Source: an uncultured Oscillospiraceae bacterium (GTDB lineage: Bacteria > Bacillota > Clostridia > Oscillospirales > Oscillospiraceae). Taken from it: a stretch of DNA of 16,105 nt. Positions within the stretch are counted from its first letter, which is position 1, and the number at the start of each line of letters is the position of its first letter. Made by a program: the position numbers and the translations under genes. Below the pieces are notes generated by a model. It had not been told where the DNA came from. It saw only the letters and a program-made list of their open reading frames with translations, and did not search any database. The DNA lies in NCBI GenBank assembly GCA_934591845.1, contig CAKTPO010000032.1, positions 1-16,105 on the forward strand. The letters run 5' to 3'. Shown one piece after another: positions 13,491-16,105 of the stretch.

Positions 13491-15068
13491 ATGGCCTGGT
13501 ATGAAGAAGCGGTATTTTATCACATTTATCCCCTGGGACTGACGGGTGCGCCGAAACAGAATGACTACGGCCCTCCCGTATCCCGGCTGCGCACCCTTTG
13601 TCCCTGGGTAGACCACATCCGGCAGATGGGCTTTAATGCCCTGTATATTGGCCCCCTCTTTGAATCCGTGGGCCACGGCTATGAGACAACGGACTACCGG
13701 AAGCTGGATAGCCGCCTGGGTACCAATGAAGACTTGAAGGCGTTTGTGGAGTACTGCCATGAAAACGGTATTCGGGTGGTGCTGGACGGGGTGTTCAACC
13801 ATACGGGCCGGGATTTCTTTGCTTTTCGGGACCTGCGGGAAAAACGGGAAGCGTCTTCCTACCGGGACTGGTACCGCAATGTACGCTTTGACGGGGACAA
13901 CAGCTTTCACGATGGCTTTTCCTACGAAAACTGGGGCGGCTATGATCTGCTGGCCAAGCTGAATCTCTCCAATCCCCAGGTCCGGGAATACCTGCTGGAA
14001 TCCGTTCGGTTCTGGGTTTCGGAGTTTGGCATTGACGGTCTGCGGCTGGATGCGGCGGACGTGCTGGATTTTGATTTTATGGCCGCTTTGCGGCGGACTA
14101 CCGATGGGTTAAAGAAAGACTTCTGGCTCATGGGTGAGGTCATCCACGGGGACTATGGCCGTTGGCTGGCTCCGGGAATGCTGCACAGCGTTACCAACTA
14201 TCGGTTGCACAAGGCCCTGTACTCCGGCCACAATGACCACAATTATTTTGAAATCGCCCATACGGTCCGGGAGACCCGGTGGAAGCTCTATAATTTTGTA
14301 GACAACCATGATGTGGCACGAATCGCCTCCAAGCTGGGTGCCCGGGGCAATTTTCTGCCGGTCCATGTGCTGCTGTTCACCTTGCCGGGGATCCCCTCGG
14401 TGTATTACGGCTCCGAATTCGGTATTGCCGGTAAAAAAGAGCGGGGTTCTGACGATTCCCTCCGTCCGGAGCTGCATTTGGAGGACTTTGAGGGCAACAC
14501 CCATGCCAGCCTCATTGCCGCTCTGGGAAATCTGCGCAGAAGTGTTCCGGCCCTGTCCTATGGAGACTACGAAGAAAAATTCCTGACCACCCAAGCCTAT
14601 GGCTTCTCAAGAACCTACGAGGGAACCACGGTGCTGGTGACGGTCAACAACACGGCCCAGAGCCAGTCCATGACCCTGGCAGGGCTTTCCCAGGGAACCT
14701 ACCGGGGGACGCTGTATGGCCAGTGTGCCTGCGTGCAGGATGGAACGCTTTCTGTTACGCTGCCATCCTATGGAGCGGAGATCTGGCTGCCGGAGGGCAT
14801 GGAACAAGGGCTTCCCAAGGTAGAAGCCATTGCCTACGAGGCTCCTGAGGAGCCGGTATCTGCCCAGACCGTGGATACCCAGGAGGAAGCAAGATTGGAG
14901 CCGCAAGCCTCCCAAAAGCCCTATGAAGAATGCTCTGTGGAGGAACTGCAACAGGCCATTCTGGCAAAACTTGCGGCCAACGGTCCCGTGACGGACCGGA
15001 TGTACCGGGACGTGGCGGAAAACGTCTACCGGGATTCCCTGCTGAATTGGGTCAAAAGTTTCCGATAA
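13491..15068 (+). CDS. cytoplasmic GH13 alpha-amylase-family glycosidase with C-terminal helical extension
   Basis: A predicted alpha-glucan hydrolase with no signal peptide, hence intracellular. I choose the ATG at 13491, eight bases after GGAGG (525 residues); a TTG at 13476 overlaps that site. The four GH13 regions are intact: LDGVFNHT (98-105), GLRLDAAD (183-190, nucleophile D187), LMGEVIHG (213-220, acid/base E216) and NFVDNHD (268-274, D274). The (beta/alpha)8 barrel ends near 355, and an all-beta C domain follows to about 435. Unusually, an acidic Pro/Glu/Gln linker (440-478) leads to a final helical segment with CSVEELQQAILAKLAANG and a tail ending NWVKSFR. I do not recognise that module. 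Maltodextrin- or cyclomaltodextrin-type substrates are likely by family. Confidence 0.92.
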   Translation: MAWYEEAVFYHIYPLGLTGAPKQNDYGPPVSRLRTLCPWVDHIRQMGFNALYIGPLFESVGHGYETTDYRKLDSRLGTNEDLKAFVEYCHENGIRVVLDGVFNHTGRDFFAFRDLREKREASSYRDWYRNVRFDGDNSFHDGFSYENWGGYDLLAKLNLSNPQVREYLLESVRFWVSEFGIDGLRLDAADVLDFDFMAALRRTTDGLKKDFWLMGEVIHGDYGRWLAPGMLHSVTNYRLHKALYSGHNDHNYFEIAHTVRETRWKLYNFVDNHDVARIASKLGARGNFLPVHVLLFTLPGIPSVYYGSEFGIAGKKERGSDDSLRPELHLEDFEGNTHASLIAALGNLRRSVPALSYGDYEEKFLTTQAYGFSRTYEGTTVLVTVNNTAQSQSMTLAGLSQGTYRGTLYGQCACVQDGTLSVTLPSYGAEIWLPEGMEQGLPKVEAIAYEAPEEPVSAQTVDTQEEARLEPQASQKPYEECSVEELQQAILAKLAANGPVTDRMYRDVAENVYRDSLLNWVKSFR

Positions 15069-15094
15069 AGGGCATTTTTAGAACATTTTCCCAT

Positions 15095-15131
15095 CCATTC
15101 CCCGGCATGGAAACACCTTGCCGGGGAACGG
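15095..15131. other. GC-rich hairpin after the GH13 gene, no T-run
   Basis: TTCCCCGGCA (15098-15107) and TGCCGGGGAA (15119-15128) form a perfect 10-bp stem with an 11-base loop, extendable by two pairs after one mismatch. It lies 30-60 bases after the GH13 stop, where a terminator is expected, but neither strand shows a T-run beyond it. It may be a weak or factor-assisted terminator or an mRNA 3'-end stabiliser. Confidence 0.5.
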
Positions 15132-15152
15132 CGAAAAAAGAAGAAAAAGCCC

Positions 15153-15181
15153 TTGACAATTGCTGGAAACTATGCTAGAAT
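15153..15181 (+). promoter_or_regulatory. promoter of tRNA-Pro(GGG)
   Basis: A perfect TTGACA (15153-15158) is followed after 17 bases by TAGAAT (15176-15181), preceded by TGC, which is an extended -10. Predicted start near 15188 leaves a short 5' leader before the tRNA. Confidence 0.88.
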
Positions 15182-15213
15182 ATCCAAGCTGTCAGGGAAC
15201 AGCAAGTGAATAT

Positions 15214-15290
15214 CCGGGTGTGGCGAAGTTTGGTATCGCGCTTGAATGGGGTTCAAGAGGCCGCTGGTTCGAATCCAGTCACTCGGACCA
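15214..15290 (+). tRNA. tRNA-Pro (anticodon GGG), CCA encoded
   Basis: A 77-nt cloverleaf folds fully. The acceptor stem is CCGGGTG (15214-15220) with CACTCGG (15280-15286, one G-T pair), then discriminator A and encoded CCA. The D stem is GCGA/TCGC, and the anticodon stem is CTTGA/TCAAG around ATGGGGT, giving anticodon GGG at 15248-15250. The variable loop is AGGCC. The T arm is GCTGG/CCAGT with TTCGAAT. The A32-U38 loop pair is known for proline GGG tRNAs. It has its own promoter and terminator, so it is a single-gene unit; a mobile element begins directly after its terminator. Confidence 0.97.
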
Positions 15291-15291
15291 T

Positions 15292-15344
15292 GCAGAGTGT
15301 CCTTATAGGATCTGAGTATCCTGTAATGGACACTCTGCTTTTTT
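15292..15344 (+). terminator. intrinsic terminator of tRNA-Pro(GGG)
   Basis: GCAGAGTGTCC (15292-15302) and GGACACTCTGC (15328-15338) form a perfect 11-bp stem followed by six Ts (15339-15344). The 25-base loop holds a second small stem, AGGAT/ATCCT (15307-15311 and 15318-15322). The T-run overlaps the last bases of the small recombinase gene on the opposite strand. Confidence 0.93.
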
Positions 15345-15693
15345 ATGTAGAGAATGGTGAAACGCCGGAGATGTCGCTGCTCACCCGTTCCCGCAGGCAC
15401 AGCAGCTTGACCTTATGCTCGGTCAGCAGGGCGATGTACTGCTTTGTCATGCCCCAGTCCCGCCCTATACGGTCAAGGCTGCTTATCAGCACCACATCCA
15501 CCTTTCCGGCAAGGACGGCCTTCATCACCTCTTGCAGAGCCGGACGGTCAAGGGTCATTCCGGAGCCGTGCTCGGCGGCAGCACCAACGATGGTGTACCC
15601 GGCTTGTTCCGCATAGCGGCGAAGTTCAGCGGCCTGCCGTTCCAAAGAAAAGCTATCATCGTGAGCGACGCGGCAATAGAAATAGGCTTTCAT
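15343..15693 (-). CDS. small serine-recombinase catalytic-domain protein lacking the nucleophilic serine
   Basis: A 116-residue protein consisting only of the N-terminal resolvase/invertase domain. ATG 15693 has GGAGG eight bases upstream, 13 bases after the large recombinase stop, so both are in one transcript. Compared with gamma-delta resolvase, Tyr6 and Arg8 are present (YCRV), the arginine of DRPALQ is R50, and the SLDRIGR block retains D74, R75 and R78. The position of the catalytic serine (residue 10) is alanine: CRVAHDD instead of CRVS. There is no long E helix, zinc ribbon or DNA-binding domain. It should fold and perhaps dimerise, but cannot form the phosphoserine link. A role as an accessory or directionality factor, or a decaying remnant, is inference. 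Its final residues (SGVSPFST) run into the tRNA terminator. Confidence 0.85.
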   Translation of the reverse strand: MKAYFYCRVAHDDSFSLERQAAELRRYAEQAGYTIVGAAAEHGSGMTLDRPALQEVMKAVLAGKVDVVLISSLDRIGRDWGMTKQYIALLTEHKVKLLCLRERVSSDISGVSPFST

Positions 15694-16105
15694 CGTGTTG
15701 TACCTCCTATACTGCAACCTGTTCCGGGGCGTAGCTGAGTGCTACGCCTTTTCTCGTTTCCATGATAATGTCGGCCTCCGGGATCTTCCGGCGATCCGGC
15801 ACATCAAAGGCACCGATGCAGTTATAGTGAATATCGACGCGCTGGTTGGTAATGCCGTCCTGCTTTTCGGCGTGGTACACCTCAATGTGATCGATTAGCT
15901 CCGCGACCATGCGCTTTGTAATGGTGGTCGCGTCCGTATACCGCCGCACCGTTTCAAGGAAATCGTCAATGTCCATGCGCTTGCTTTCGTCCTTTTTCAG
16001 TTCCAGCCGCAGCGCCTTGATCTTCTTGGCGTTCTCGCCCTGCTCCTGTTCGTAGCGTTTGGACATTTTGGCAAACCGGGCATCGTCGATCTTGCCCGCC
16101 ACATT
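15345..16105 (-). mobile_element. one end of an integrated element with serine-type recombinases
   Basis: The two recombinase genes read toward tRNA-Pro(GGG) and end at its terminator, the typical position of an integrase module at the end of an ICE or mobilisable transposon. The exact boundary is not visible. The tRNA and its terminator are intact, so the junction is probably around or just beyond 15340-15350. The far end and cargo are outside the window. Confidence 0.6.
15707..16105 (-). CDS. large serine recombinase, C-terminal part (partial, continues past the window)
   Basis: The visible 132 codons are the C-terminal end of a gene still open at the window edge. They start with a charged coiled-coil-like segment (VAGKIDDARFAKMSKRYEQE, then KKIKALRLELKKDESKR). 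A domain follows reading DIDDFLETVRRYTDATTITK, MVAELIDHIEVYHAEK and VDIHYNCIGAFDVP. This is the typical end of large serine recombinases (TnpX-type) in clostridial conjugative and mobilisable elements, matching the DUF4368-like C-terminal region as I recall it. The catalytic domain lies outside the window, so activity cannot be judged. The TAG stop overlaps the ribosome binding site of the small recombinase gene downstream. Confidence 0.85.
   Translation of the reverse strand, partial: NVAGKIDDARFAKMSKRYEQEQGENAKKIKALRLELKKDESKRMDIDDFLETVRRYTDATTITKRMVAELIDHIEVYHAEKQDGITNQRVDIHYNCIGAFDVPDRRKIPEADIIMETRKGVALSYAPEQVAV

Noticed and set aside
13098..13910. A 270-codon minus-strand open frame across the PdxK-like/GH13 junction
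   Set aside because: It spans two genes with clear catalytic motifs on the other strand and has no start context.
1..16105. CRISPR array, toxin-antitoxin or defence module
   Set aside because: No regularly spaced repeat-spacer pattern and no matching protein families were seen; the only accessory part is the recombinase module at the right edge.

Overview
The window is bacterial chromosome from a Gram-positive Clostridia-type organism, most likely an Oscillospirales/Oscillospiraceae gut Firmicute. This is inferred from GGAGG-type ribosome binding sites before nearly every gene, moderately high GC with AT-rich promoters, a lipoprotein-type zinc-binding protein, Firmicute-style gene order (rplM-rpsI; mltG next to a U32 tRNA-hydroxylation protein) and a clostridial-type large serine recombinase at the right edge. 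Genus cannot be fixed from the sequence alone.

Layout. 30-882 (-): rplM-rpsI ribosomal protein operon with a strong sigma-A-type promoter at 962-990. 1109-4227 (+): a ttcA-like tRNA thiolation enzyme, a small tail-anchored protein of unknown function, dusB, and a secreted M23 peptidase whose start codon lies inside a terminator-like hairpin. 4188-7350 (-): znuA-znuC-znuB-trmO, a zinc-uptake ABC transporter operon ending in a tRNA methyltransferase whose 3' end overlaps the M23 gene. 7416-7646 (-): a 76-aa hypothetical gene with its own promoter and terminator, just upstream of znuA. 7949-11516 (-): a DJ-1/PfpI protein, mltG (septal/peripheral peptidoglycan lytic transglycosylase with a long acidic N-terminus) and a trhP-like U32 protein, with a promoter at 11590-11618. 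11718-15068 (+): PfkB sugar/nucleoside kinase, pyridoxamine-kinase-like protein and a cytoplasmic GH13 glycosidase with an unusual C-terminal extension. 15153-15344 (+): tRNA-Pro(GGG) with its own promoter and terminator. 15343-16105 (-): one end of an integrated mobile element, with a small serine-recombinase domain protein lacking the nucleophilic serine and the C-terminus of a large serine recombinase that continues beyond the window.

How the parts relate. Four tRNA-modifying enzymes (TtcA-like, DusB, TrmO, TrhP-like) and a tRNA gene fall in one 14-kb stretch among ribosomal protein and cell-wall genes, so most of the window is housekeeping. The accessory part is the right edge, where the element abuts the tRNA-Pro terminator. 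The observations most worth following are the catalytically defective small recombinase, the hairpin that combines a terminator with a start codon before the M23 gene, the helically phased 10-bp repeats behind the rplM promoter, and the znu operon's apparent lack of its own promoter. I see no CRISPR array, toxin-antitoxin pair or recognisable defence system.
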